Shown here piece by piece: positions 35,697 to 47,880 of a stretch of DNA of 64,000 bases; within the stretch, counting starts at the first letter, position 1, and each line of letters begins with the position of its first letter. The position numbers and the translations under genes are program-made. This DNA comes from Tetrapyrgos nigripes (Eukaryota > Basidiomycota > Agaricomycetes > Agaricales > Campanellaceae). The stretch is from NCBI GenBank assembly GCA_013368315.1, contig JAACJM010000151.1:124001-188000 (forward strand), written 5' to 3'. The notes under the pieces are model-generated. The model had not been told where the DNA came from. It made no database searches and was given only the letters and a program-made list of their open reading frames with translations.

Positions 35697-38600
35697 TCAC
35701 TGCCTTCTATACTCGTAATCCCTTCTGTAGTATGACTCGTGCCCTCTTCCCCGATCATCATCATCCTCAAGCTGATCCTCCATCTCTGAATCAGCCTCTT
35801 TGGATTCCTTCCCGCTTCTCTCCATAACGGTGGCAATATCACCGGAACGAGCAGTACCCCCACCTCTCACAGCCTGAAGAGCCGCAGCTGCACTAGCAAC
35901 AACGGCCGAATCAGTATGCGCAGATCCTTTGGAACCACCAGTAGTTTTGTTCCGCTCCCGATCCCGCTTTTTAAGAAGTTTGGCATAAACAAGGCCACAA
36001 GCGTTGCAGAGTGTTCTGGGACCTGAGTGGTGGGAACAAGGGGCGTCAGCAGATAGTCATGGGTTGTGTGAACAACAGCACGAGGAACAAGATGGAGAGA
36101 AAGAGACCGAAACGGAAACGAAACGGAAAACAAAGATAAGAACAGGCGATCTTTCGGATCTCCACAGCTTGAAAAAGTTTCCGACAGATGTTATGGTCCT
36201 GGGGCCATGACGCGTACGAATGCACAAGAGCACGAGAACAAGAGAAAACGCAGCCCACTATCGTCTTCCGTCTCGTCTAGTGGTGCCCGAAAGGGGATAG
36301 AAATAGAAACCATCGGAGACTGAGATTCAAATCTTGTCGGCGAGATATAAGATCAAGAATCACGAAAGCGAAAATTAAAAATTAAATAGAAGCAAAAAGG
36401 CTCGCGGAAACAAGAAACAAGGATTCGAAAAACCAAAGCGACGGGAAAGAATCTTGCCGGAACCGAAGACATGTGAACAACAGAAACAGAGCTCCTTCCT
36501 CCAATTATAATCAGAGAAGAGAAGAACCTTCTGGGGCTCAATGTGTAGGAATCTCCGGAGAAACCTCCTAAACGTAACCGAAAAGATAGGAAAGAAGACT
36601 AAAACTGCCATACATGCCGCAATGGCTCCATGTCGAAGAGATGACACCAAGAGTACAGGAGCCAACCAAAGGTAATGGAGCTTATGGCAGACAAGGCCCG
36701 TAACCCATTACCAAAAAAGGCACGGGATAGAATTTCCAAAGATGGCACGGAAGATAGAAAGAAAGCCTCGAAAAAAAAGAAAGGAACCAAAAAAAGGAAC
36801 GAAACACTCACCCATCGGACCCCTCCTCCATTCCGGTGTACTTGTGGCTTTGCACACTAGGCAACTCTGTTGGGTATCTCCATCAACTGCCAGCCCACTT
36901 AACCCAGAAAGCCCAGACCCAGCACCAGCACCAGACCCCGCACCCCCTGAAGGAGATATTGATGTCATAAGCGTTCCCCCAGCTTGTAACGGAGAGTCAT
37001 TTTGTTGATGGGAAGATTGAGATCCTTCGTCGCTTGCCTACCAAAGAGGAGAGATAAAAAAAAAATATGAGTATTTGGCTCCAGAAAAACGAAGAAACGC
37101 GCAGGAAAAGAAGGAAAAAACCGGAAAAAAACCGGAAAACAGGACGAAAGTCCAGTAACGAAAAGATGACCAAAAGAGGTCTAAAGGACTCATAAGAATG
37201 ATGAACAGGCGCCGTGCTTGGAGAGGCTACGTCACTGTGCCGAAAAGCACACCAAAACTGTATACCATCCGGAACACGGCTTAAGACTAAAGATACGCCA
37301 GCCCATTCTGCATGCATACACGCTGCCTTGGAAGCAGGCTACCCGTCATAATCATAAAGCCGTGAAGCCGTGAACCACAGCGACACGCCAACCCGACGCG
37401 AAATGACGCGAAATGAAAAGCCACAAGCCACTCAGTCACCGAGTCAAAACCCAACACCAAAATCAAAACCACAGCAGAGGCATCAAAAAACCACGCAGTA
37501 GCTTGAAAAGGAACAGCGTAGACCGAAAAGACCGAAAAGAGTGGACCCCAAAAACAAGTAAAACAATGGCAATGCATGCAAAATTAAAAATGAGGACAAT
37601 TCCAAATCCGATTCCACTGAGGTCAATTGACCACAACGCAGTAGAATGTTAGAATGCAATACGATATGGACAATTAAAAGTCGGAACGATGGGAAGATGG
37701 CGACGGGAACAATAGTAGGGCATGCAATCGCAATTGCATCGTCTGTATTCACTATAAACTCTGTATAGTGAATTCCAATTCCAGTTTCGACTTCGATGCG
37801 GTCTGTCAGCCTATCCCCCAGCGATCCCCGACGGAGAAGAAAATAAAGGGCAACAAAACCGGGTAGACCAATAGATGGGCAGATATAGCACCGGGGCGCA
37901 CCGAAAGAAAGGGCGAACAGGTAGGAAACATCCCATGATAGAGTTTCAGGCAAGTACACCAAAAGAGCGTATTTCCGCTCATATATGCGTGTACCTCCAT
38001 GCGTACAATCGAGATGCAGGTAGATGGAAAACACGAAGAAAAAAAAATAGGAAAAGGAAGAAAAAGCAGAAAACAAAAAAATCAACCCAAAAGCCCAAAA
38101 ACGAAGACTCACCATCCTCTTCAAAGACGGCCGCAAATGTGTCGACGGCGACGTCGGTGACAACGACATAGCTGAAGACGATGTTAACATTGCTGGCCCT
38201 GTGCCCGTTCTCGATGCCGTCCCTGATGTTGACAGTGAACTCGTCCCATTTAACCCAGTCAACCCACTCATCCCATTAGCGCCACTGTGACCATGGCTGT
38301 GTTCCCTCTGAGTCTGAGTCTGATTCTTCGAGTGCGTAGTCGTATTTGACGGAGGAGGCCCTAACAGTGTCGATGATGGATGTATCCCACCGCCGTGTGG
38401 GGGTATCGGGGTATGTGCGTGATGGGTGGCGTGCACTTGCCCTTGCTGTTGCTGTTGCCCATGTCCGTGTCCGTGTATATACGCAGGTGTATGTCCAGGC
38501 GATTGCGTGTGCGTCTGGACACTATGGGTATTATGCCCATAATGCGAATGCGAACCCGAACTGTTAGGAGGCGGAGGTGGACTGTTTGCGTGTATCAAAC

Positions 38601-40073
38601 TCGAGCTAGACAGAGACGATGTCGTTGTCGCGTGAGTGGGATTGGGAGGTGAAAGACTCTGAGAATTCGGTCTCCCGGCAGCAGTGTTGAGAATCTGCGC
38701 TGCGTACGAAGCGGCGTTGATGATTTGCTCAAAGTCAAGTGGACCTGATATTGGTGAGCGGGTTGAAGGATAAATGCCAGGGCCAGGGCCAGAACCAGGA
38801 CCGGTGGGAGAGGGAAAATCCCGTACAGTGGTTTGTACGTATGTTACGTGTTTGAGGAGCTACACAAGATAAGGAACGAAGGGAAGAAAGACAGACAGAC
38901 ACGATTTTAGTGCCTGGTCGGGTAGTAAGAATGGAAACCAACCTGACTAAAATCCAGTCCAACAGGTGGATTGTTCCCAACTGGTGAGACAGGCGACAAA
39001 GATTGCGAATGCTGCTGCTGGTGGTGGTGTTGTGGAGGCGGAGGCGCCTGGTGTTGATGTTGATGTTGGTGTTGATGATGTTGATGGTGTTGCGGTGGGG
39101 GTTGAGGCTGAGGAGGCGGGGGATGAGCGTATGTATGCGGCTGCGCATCGACTCGAAGATTAGGGGCATTGTGTCCATGGGCATGAGCCAACTGGGACTG
39201 TTGGCTCTGACTCTGACTCTGATGTGCTGGAGCTGGAGTGTGACTATGGGGATGAGAAGAGGTAGGATAGGAGTGAGACTGAGACTGAGTTTGAGCCTGA
39301 ATGTTGTGCTCGGAACGGATCGAAGAAGACGAATGGTGAGATGATAAAGAAGGTGGAGGTGGTGGAGGCTGATGGGTTGTTGCTGAAGGTGCGATGGTTC
39401 CGGTACCTGGTGTTGAATAGGTCGGAGAGGGTTCTTCTTCTCTTCGTCTTAGATAATGAGTGGTTAGGCCACCGGAGAGACTGCTGCTGCTGCTTCTGGT
39501 AGACAGACTGGGTAGTAACGCGCTTAATGAAGACGATGACGTGGATGGAGGAGCAACGGATGAAGGAGGTGGCAGGCCATGAAGAGGAGTGGTAGGTACC
39601 AAATGAATATTATGGGGTTGCGTATGGTGAGTTGGATGAGAACGGTCATCTACATGGGAATGGCGTGATGGCTGATACGGAGCAGAATGGTGCTGAGACT
39701 GGGGGTGCAGGGCAGAGGACGAATACGCTCTGGACGCGTTTGAGGCATCGCTTGCCGAGAGGGCAGGCGAGACTTCTGATCTACTTGAATGGGCGATATA
39801 CGGGCTCTGGGGAGGAAGCGACGGAGAGTGATGGTGATTTTGGTACTGGTACTGTTGCCAGTTGTCTGCAGACCACTGGGTCTGCTGAGGAGCGGACGCT
39901 GGGGGTGGAGGCTGCTGATGGGAGATGTACTGGGGATACTGGGTGGTGGTGGTCGGGTACGAGGACTGCTGGGGATACTGGGAGGAAGTGGAGCGCGCGG
40001 TCGGTCTTGAGTCGTAGGGAGGGTACGGATAGTCGTACTGCTGCTGGTACACATAGCGACTGTCTGCGCTCAT
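35697..40073 (-). CDS. GATA-type zinc-finger transcription factor, long introns
   Basis: Exons (complement): 38943-40073, 38113-38859, 36812-37037 and 35697-36022; phases agree and give ~809 aa. The N-terminal two thirds are low complexity (Tyr/Gln, Pro, Ser, His repeats such as HHQHHQHQHQHQHQ). A conserved-looking helix LLKHVTYVQTTVRDFP and GPLDFEQIINAASYAAQILN follow the first intron. The zinc finger is C-LV-C, 18 residues (KATSTPEWRRGPMGPRTL), then CNAC, followed by GLVYAKLLKKRDRERNK: the CX2CX18CX2C fungal class, as in White Collar-2-type fingers. No PAS domain is seen, so it is not a standard WC-2. The C-terminus is acidic then basic (EDDDDRGRGHESYYRRDYEYRRQ). Introns 2 and 3 are 1075 and 789 nt, and intron 3 cuts the finger between PMG and PRTL. 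It should bind GATA-like DNA sites in the nucleus. Confidence 0.85.
36023..36811 (-). other. 789-nt intron inside the GATA finger
   Basis: The donor GTGAGT follows GGTCCGATGG and the acceptor CACTCAG precedes GTCCCAGAACACTC; splicing restores GPMGPRTLCNAC. The body is T/C-rich on the sense strand. No additional exon was recognised within it. Confidence 0.75.
37038..38112 (-). other. 1075-nt intron of the GATA gene
   Basis: The donor GTGAGTC follows SLKRM and the acceptor TTGGTAG precedes ASDEGSQSSHQQND. The frame reads on past the donor for ~210 codons without a domain, so alternative retention cannot be excluded, but phase and finger completion require joining these exons. Confidence 0.65.
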
Positions 40074-43000
40074 CGTGAATTTCTGGAAAAGAGGTCAGGA
40101 CGCGGCGTTGGCCGATAGACAGACGACATACCAGCCCTCACAACGGGCTCACGAAGACTGGAGGTGACAGGCAAGTGACAAAGAGTCGACCTTGACTCTG
40201 GTGCCAACAAAACCGTGTCAGTCACAGATTGCCTTTGCGGCCTCCGGTCCGGCGCTTCTTCTAGCATCTGGTTCGGTAAACTCTTTACAAATGTCCCTTC
40301 CCAAGCGGTGCCAATCGTCCATCATCGAATCTCATACCGCCAGATTCCATCTCTTCCGGCTTCCCCAACGTTGTAGGTCCCATCCAGAGCCACCGCTTAG
40401 GTCTCACTCCCCTCTGTCTCGCAAAAATCCCATGGCACTCCACCGCTCTACACCCCCCGGTATTCATCAATCAATGCTTGTATTGAAAGCAACTACAGGT
40501 ACTACTCCCTTCTCCAGACGACATTGAGTGACGTCGTACGACACCCGGTTACATAAATCCCCAGCATAGGCTGCGTAGCCCGAGAAAAGACCTTTCGCCT
40601 TTCAAGCCGTGCGAGGAACGATCGATCCGGCTCTGCGAAAACTCCTACTAGGAGCACGTCACACAGATGAGCAAGTCGTGTCCTTTCCGTCTGCATTCAA
40701 CTTGGTCTGGACATAGTCCTCTTCCCGGTATGTATGAATATTTTGATCAACACACGAAGCATTTATCCTTATTGGTTGGCTTAATCAATGGGAATTGCAA
40801 ACTCAAAACTCAAACCTATTGTACCCGAATTGGGACCAGGTGAGGTGCGCTCAGGAAGCGGGATGGGAGTCAGACCTGGGAACCTGTAATACAGCCGAGT
40901 AGGGTAGGGTAGATGGATATCTACTATCGATTATTATTTGCAGCTGAAGCCTCCGAAAAGCCCTCACCCTCGTATCACTACCAACTTGCAACCTCCGTCT
41001 CGAATCTCCGAGTCGGTATGTGTAGCTCGGAAAACAACTAGGTCAGCTCGCTCCCGCGATGTAGTATTTTGCTGGCGCACTAGTGCACTTACCTATGTAT
41101 ATGCAAATCTGATCACAGAGTTTCCGCTACTCAAGGCCAAGCTCATTTCAATGATCAAGTCCACCGGTTTGTGGCAATAGCCACGGACACAGTTACACAG
41201 ACTAAAAATCTATGGTACTGCTATGGTATGTTATCCCGAAATCTCGCCTGCCGGTGAAGTCTCGACCCTCACATAAGTGCTAGCGTTACAGCTTACAGTG
41301 AGTTACCTACATCCAGTCGAAAGTAGTCCCGACGTGGAGCATGGACCATACAAAAATTTTTCAGAGCCGCGACGCTAGCTGATTTTAAATGCAGGGATAA
41401 TAGGGTGGGGACTGGATCTACGACGGACGTAGAAGCCGCCAGCTCGTCCTTTAACCTGCCCTATGTACGGTCCCGAGAACACTACTAAGCGCAGTGTGCC
41501 TCCCGGAAAACGGCGTTCAACTCGTCGATCGTCTATGCAACCTCTATCATGATGCATCTGCCACAATCCAAGCACAATCAGCAGCTCATCACTGTGCAAT
41601 GTTTTAGTATCACCTGAACTCTAATAACGGCCGGAAGTACTACCTATCTGTCCCATCTTTATCTTCACCTACGCATGCGCAAAGTCCGAGTCGCAGCTTT
41701 CTTCGGGATCTGTACTAGAATCTGTATAAGGCCTTAACTTTTAAGCGGTACTTCTATCTATCTTAGTGTCTACACTTATCTACTGACATCTATCTCATTC
41801 AACCTCGTCGACGAATCAAATGAGAGTCTATCTTTATTCATCGTTCATCGTTCATCCATCCACTCATCTCAAACCAAATGTTCAATCTATCTATCCATCA
41901 CCACTGGCATCTCCGAGAGTGAGAGTCTTCAGGCCTAGGCCCCTATAGCCCCCATCGCCCATGTATCATCTTCCTCCATCCATATGCATATGCATCTCCA
42001 TTCCAATCAAAATCGTCGCATCGATATCTACTGTCTCCGTGACTTACTTCAAGTTTTCCGGGAGTTGATACTTATGATCCTTTTCAGATAAAACAAACAA
42101 ACAACTTTGCAGTCGAGGCATTTACGAGCGGCTCGCTCAACTTGAATTCACATAGTAAATACTTACTACTACTTACTGAATTTATCCGATCTGAAAGATC
42201 CATATGTTTCCATTCCATTTCCAATTGAAGCGCCCTGACATGTACAGTCAGTTCTGGGCGTTATTGCTATATATGGTATCACCGCCGTCCGGGACGCTTT
42301 CGGAAATAAAAATAAAAATAGAACCAGAAATAGAAATGTGAAACGAAACAAATTTGAAAAAAAAGAAGTCGACTTCCGGGGAAATTTGAAATTCTACACG
42401 CGCTCACGAGTTTGTCACGACTCACCGACGCCGGCGCCGTTTCTTCAAAATTTCGTGCAAACTGGCCTGCGTAGCTTTGCTTATCCCTATATACATACAC
42501 CCATCATCTTTAGAGCTCCCGCCAGCCTCCATAATGCATAGTGTACCGTAACCGTGCAACTGGTCAGTGGTGGACGCACCAGTAATGCCACCACGTGGGG
42601 CGGAACCGTCCGGCGCACTAGTAGTACTGTGGCTTACTGTGGCCACAGTATTCAAATCTTCGATTCCTGCGGGTGGGGTGTGGTGTGGCAACCAATTGCG
42701 TGAAGCACGAGCGTCGAGAGGGACCGAGGGTCGTTCTCCTTCCCTTAAGTTTTTTCCTGTTGATTGTCGGAGATTGTCGGCGGTGTAGAGTAAGTACGTT
42801 AGGGTTGCAGATCGCGGCGCAATTGATCGAAGACTGGAGTTCTTTTTTGTCGAGCCCAAACCCGCCTTTTTCGGATGATGTAAGGCGTCGGGGTGTTCAG
42901 CATCAAGTGGAGGCAGGTACTAGTCGTCTCCCACGCCTCAGTTTCTAGTGCCCCCCGCTCATACCCGAAGTGCTAGTACATAGTAAGAGCATAAATATGC

Positions 43001-43231
43001 ACGCAAAGGTACTCTTTACATTAATTTTGCTGGTGATAGAGTGTACTAGCACCGATAGGTCGAGTGGAGACTGACTGTCTGACGAGAAGTTACTCATTAT
43101 ACTTACATGAGTAGGGGTCTGACTACGAGAGACCAGGGATAGTGCTAAGCCCGTGTTTTTCCGCAAATTAATGACACTGATGAGTACTATTTTCGACTTA
43201 CCTCTTCTCCTGGCTTGCACTCAGGGTCGGC
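40074..43231. other. Intergenic, ~3.2 kb, no gene supported
   Basis: Upstream of the GATA gene. A minus-strand frame at 42422-42859 (145 codons, ending in RRRRR) has ordinary composition but no recognised domain or intron structure. An A-rich (AATAAA)-like tract lies at 42305-42335. Confidence 0.4.
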
Positions 43232-43339
43232 CGACTTCCCTTTGTAGTACATAGTACGACGTACGTACTACATCTTCATCAACTTCGACTTCCCTTTGTC
43301 GTACATAGTACGACGTACGTACTACTTCTTCATCAACTT
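43232..43339. repeat. Two tandem 54-bp direct repeats
   Basis: Units at 43232-43285 and 43286-43339 differ at only two positions and contain an internal palindrome-like GTACATAGTACGACGTACGT. They lie beyond the 3' end of the tandem P450-5/P450-6 duplication. Confidence 0.85.
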
Positions 43340-43652
43340 CGACTTCGTTATGGGCGCTAGTTCAGGCTCTTGAATGTCTTACCGCCGGCTTCTCGTAAGT
43401 TTGATATTCTTCGGTCTCAATAACCGCGTTACCGCATGATTGTCCAAAATGGCTGATCTTTTCTTATTCCGTACTATGGTACTTTATCCTACTTTATCCT
43501 ATTATCCAATCTCTCGCCATAGTTCGCTCGAAGACCTCCGGTGGCGATTCAAAGTCCTATTCCCGTTTCTTTCTTTATACAATAGTTACACTACACCGCC
43601 ATCAGCTCTCTCAACATTCAGCGGCATATGAGGATACCCGTGACCCCCTTCC

Positions 43653-46600
43653 TTACCCGTGCCCGTTCCCGTTCCCTTTTTTCGAACTCGCCACAGTCGG
43701 CGTCCTAATCGCATTCATTTTCCAAACCACGTTTTTCTCGGATGGAGAAAATTTAAATTTGGCGATCAATATTGATAGGACTGCCTCTGAAGATTCAAAT
43801 ATTCAAGGCCGAGTGGGAGAGCAGAGAGAGGGAGAGAGGTAAGATCAGCCACGCGTTCAGGGATTTTTTTCACTTTGGGAAAGTATTGTGCATGCAACAC
43901 GATACGATACGTACTCATTTCCAATTGAGAAAACTTGAAACCGCTGCGGAGGGACAAAAAACAAACAAACATGAGCTTCAAGTTTGAGTAGCGATCGAAT
44001 GGAATGAGGAACCAGGGTCCAGGTAAGGAGTTACTCACATACAAGACCTGCCTCCGGCGTTAAAGGTCATCCTATGATAGCAAGTTCAAAGTTCAGCATT
44101 TTCCAATGATACAAAGAATTTAAAGAAAAGAAAAGAAATAGCGTCTCACAAATGAGAATAAACCCCAGGTATATGGGCCTCAACAAGCTTATCAGGTAAA
44201 GGCGAAAGCCACCTCTCGGGCTTCCATTCCAACACATCCGGTCCCCAAATCGCTGGGTTACGGTTCGAGTTTAAGACGGAGATCATGATCTGGGTGTTTT
44301 TTGGGACGTGCAGTTCAGTGATGAGAGTCCCATCGATACCGGTTATGGGAGTTGAGAGAGGTAAGACTGTATCTTGTAAAGCGCTGTGAAAGATCAGTTT
44401 CCATGGAATTGCTGCTGGTACTAATAGGGTCTAAAGCCGGTAGAATGAAATTTGCGTTTACACCTCGCGTTTATGTAAACGCTTAGCGTTCACCTTGCGT
44501 CTTGGTTGGCCATCTTCAATCAGTCTACCTTGGCCTGGAAGATGTGAAACGCACGATGTAAACGCAAAAGTGAGCTAAGTGTAAACGCAAAACGCAAGAA
44601 TGTAGACGCTCGTGTTTACATGAAACGCACGGTGTAAACGCAAAATTACATAGACCGGTCTAAAGCAAAGCTTACTACTATCGGAATACATGGGATACGG
44701 GAGAATAGCTGGAGAATATCAATAGAGCTCAGTTCTCGAAATGTATGCAGATATGTGAATATTAGTACACTCACAGACGGAGAGTTTCTCTGCAGATTGC
44801 ATCCAGATAAGGCAGAGAAACTAGCTGATCGTACGAGATGTGTTTGTGTCCATTGGCATTTCGAGCGTCGATAATCTCTTGCCGCAGTTTGTCTTGAATC
44901 TCAGGCTGAATTGAAAGCAGATGCAGAACACGAGCCAAAGCGGATGATGTAGTGTCCATGGCAGCAAAGATCAGCACTCTTGACCCAAACATCAGCCTGG
45001 ATCAGATTGATGGAGAGTAGTAAATTTAGAGATGAACTGACGACATTTGCCCCAGAACCTCGTCTTCATCCAATTTATTCTCACTTCCTTCCTCTTCCTC
45101 CATGTTCATTCTCACTACGGTGGTTAGATGTACGTGCTCTTCTTCAACTGCGCCGAATACGAAAATCTAGCATGAAGTTTCACTTACTTAAAATACTCAT
45201 GATATCCTTGCCCATTCCAATCTGCCTGGACACGGCTTCATCCCCTTCAACAAGCGCCTTTTTCTTACCTTCGTAGATCTGCTTCGACGTGTCCCATAAA
45301 TAGTCCGACATGTCTCAGATGATGAACATCCTTCCAAGGTATCATGTTCAGAATCCTTCCTCGGAGATTCTGTGTGCCAAAATTGAGAATCAAGGGAAGG
45401 ATGTACAATCTAAAGACCGATATGCGATTATACCACAGCCTGGATCCGGGAGTGCTAAGAGTATATGTAGCGAAAACATAAGAATTCAGTACTCAGGGTC
45501 CAAGCTTGTTCGAAAGAAATACAAATCAGGATACTTACACGAGTTATTTAAGTGTCGCAGGGTAAGGATGAGCTGTCGCCTCAGTCGATAGATCATCAAA
45601 CGAATAGCCTAGACCTGCTTGACCGATGAGCTCGAGAGCTGTTCGCGACATGCAGGAAAGCATCTCAATCTGGAAAAAATCTACTTTAGTTTTGAAGTAC
45701 TCAAACGAAAGTCAGAGGAGGCAGGCATACCTCCTGTGGCCCATGGCTAGCATCGTTCTGAAGTTTGGCACTCAAGCCGTTTTCCAGCTGGATGTCAACA
45801 GGAAAGACGGCATCGAGTCAGTGACAACCATTACACAAATGACAAGGATAGTAATGAAAGGTACTCACTTTGTCCACGACGTTGTAGAAAATGGGCACTG
45901 CACGAATGGACTCATCTTTGTCGTTTTATCATAAAGGTCGCCAACAACACTCACGCACATTTCTCATATGAGCAATAGAAAACACGGGGTTTAGCATTTT
46001 TCTCTGTTTGCGATGTGGTTCGCCTATAGTACACCGTTTTGGTCAGCGATCGGACATTTCAGAATATCGAGCTGTGATTGACGAACCAGTGTTACCGATT
46101 AGTCGTTTCCCCATAATCAGAGCGCTCATACTGCACGAATCGAACGAAGAGTTTCAGACTTGTCTGTCAAGACGGGAGAAAGAAAGGATACGAACGTCAG
46201 GTTTGTCTTCTCATACAGAACGGCATCTTTGACGAGGATATGATGCATGGCTTTGGGATCGAAGACCAGGAGTTGCTTGTCCTAAAGTTCATCATGATGT
46301 CGTTCGGAATTCAACTTACTCACGGAAGTCTGTGAGTCACTAAAAACAACTCACACCCATGAAGCCATCGATTCGAACAACCCGGAAAGGAAAAGAACCT
46401 TCAGCAACGAGCTTTGTGAAGGTAGAGCGATGTGACATGTACATTCTTTCAAGATTTTCTTATGAGAATCCCATGCCGCAGGATTGAGTGCTTCGCCAAA
46501 AGTACCTGGTACACACTTTAAGAGGCCAATACTGTGAGGGTGATGAGAAACGCACCTTGCAACCAAGACATTGACTTTGGACCTGGAATATTTGCCAGAC

Positions 46601-46684
46601 TGAAGCTACGACGAACGTTTCGCCTGCGCGAATACAACAACAGTAGGGAGGCGGAACTAGAAGTATCCACACGGTCAAGGACAT
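43653..46684 (-). pseudogene. Cytochrome P450 (P450-5) pseudogene
   Basis: Aligned by eye to its sister P450-6, it carries independent lesions. A 1-nt deletion in the signal-anchor codons (~46655-46664) puts the ATG out of frame with IPGPKS. An ~8-nt deletion at ~46381 removes the AG acceptor and the start of the GQVVRIDGFMG exon. A TAA (complement 45544-45546) replaces the Gln codon in ILKQL. A 2-nt deletion at ~45313 lies in the WK..HHLRDMSD exon, and the Trp of LSWMSR is Cys. A 220-bp MITE sits in one intron. The I-helix (AAMDTTSSALAR), ExxR, PERW and heme (MTFNAGG) exons remain readable. With no alternative in-frame start, a functional P450 is not expected. Confidence 0.92.
44438..44657. 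mobile_element. 220-bp MITE in an intron of P450-5, 9-bp TSD
   Basis: Terminal inverted repeats start CGGT and share TTTGCGTTTACACC (left) / GGTGTAAACGCAAA (right). Internal GTAAACGC motifs recur in both orientations. It is flanked by GTCTAAAGC at 44429-44437 and again at 44658-44666. The sister intron in P450-6 (~48625) has a single GGTCTAAAGC, i.e. the empty site. A 9-bp duplication with TIRs suggests a Mutator-like nonautonomous element. No coding capacity. Confidence 0.9.
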
Positions 46685-47451
46685 GATGGATGACTGGACA
46701 GGCAGGGAGCTATCTCATGAGCTTATACAGCTTTGAAGAGCTTCTTGAATGGGAGTCATGAGATATAATGCTCTTAGTCTTGTGGTTTTCTATAGGCGCG
46801 GGTGCTAAGTTATTAGGTAATCACAGAGCGGCAAGCCAATGGCACTAGTATTTATAGCTCAAGGACCTCATTTTTTTGGTCTGAGTACTCAGATAGATTT
46901 AAATATACCATCAACAAAATTTAATTGTCAAAGGCAGAGAAGAAGTGGTACTTATGTACTGTCCAATTTGCAACCAAAATCAGCACGCCTGAGTGGCTGT
47001 GTTAGCGCGGAAACGCTGTCCTCGTCCTTTTTGCGAGTTCTACTTCGTTTTTTCTCGCAATTTTTGGTATGAAGGCAGTTGAAAGATAAGCATACTGATC
47101 TATCAAATTAAATGTGAGATGTTGTGCTTGAATGCTAGCGAAAATGGGAGGAAAGCAACCGTGTGAGATTTCCGTGATTATGTCATAACTTAACAGCGCA
47201 GCCCGCGCCTATAGATTTGGAGCATCATCGACATACCTATAATGTTGCTGCACCAGATCTCAGTGCAGTATACAGGTTTGGTCTGCTTATATCAGCCTTG
47301 CAAGAACGGCGCGGCTAGTCTTCCGCAGCTAGAAGGACGCGTAAGACTGAGACGTCTAAGATGAGAATCAGATGCTAACTGCACCGTGACTCGGCAAACC
47401 ATTCCTGATTCATTACTTCATCTCCCGGTTCCCTCCGCATCCCTTACCACC
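46685..47451. other. Divergent promoter region of P450-5 and SDR remnant
   Basis: 767 bp between the two start codons in block A. It retains one copy of the box (TGAATGGGAGTCATGAGATA) that is tandemly repeated in block B. No gene is seen. Confidence 0.5.
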
Positions 47452-47655
47452 ATGAAGATTGAGGATAGGACGTTCATAATCTCAGGTGGGTAAGTATCCC
47501 AGCGGAAGTCTGTCCACTACGACTGAGCTTGCCCTTAGGAGCATTCGCGTAGCTTTTCCGGACCGGGTCTGGTCATGGCCAGGCTCGACATCGAGCCACC
47601 TCCTTCAGACCTCCCATTGTTCCACGTCAAGTATTTCAAAACAGACATAACCTCT
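47452..47655 (+). pseudogene. Truncated short-chain dehydrogenase remnant
   Basis: The ATG at 47452 begins the same first exon as the intact SDR at 51020 (MKI E.RTFIISGG) with its GT donor. The Rossmann segment then carries an internal deletion (the equivalent of AHLFVTHKGYVSV is missing), and similarity stops at 47655 (TDITS) where block B begins. The YxxxK active site is absent. It is a by-product of the tandem duplication breakpoint. Confidence 0.85.
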
Positions 47656-47880
47656 AAGCCTGACATCCCTTGGGCTCGGACTCACTAACCGTTGGCTTCA
47701 GCATGATGCGATTACAATTGTCCAAAATGGCTGATCTTTTTTATTCAGTATGGTATTCTTCATCCTGTTATGCAATTCGCTCGAAGACCTCCGGTGGCAA
47801 CTCAGAGTCATATTCTTGTTCCTTTCTTTCATACTACACCACCATCAGCTCTCTCAACATTCAGCGGCATGTGAGGATAC

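Larger units (their letters stand above)
43413..47655. repeat. Tandem segmental duplication, block A
   Basis: Block A holds the P450-5 pseudogene, its divergent promoter and a truncated SDR. It matches block B (about 47680-51253) in order and orientation. Both blocks begin near CATGAT..ATTGTCCAAAATGGCTGATC and end inside the SDR at ACAGACATAACCTCT. Confidence 0.85.

Noticed and set aside
36275..36350. tRNA-like boxes (TCGTCTAGTGG and GATTCAAATC) on the + strand
   Set aside because: Spacing is plausible but the T-loop is one base short, the acceptor stem needs wobble pairs, and it lies inside the GATA gene's intron; not supportable as a tRNA.
37483..38112. Read-through extension of the GATA exon 2 frame into the long intron
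   Set aside because: No domain in the extension, and splicing at the GTGAGTC donor is needed to reach the zinc finger in phase.
42422..42859. 145-codon minus-strand ORF
   Set aside because: Ordinary composition ending in an Arg run from a CGCCG tract; no motif and no partner exons.
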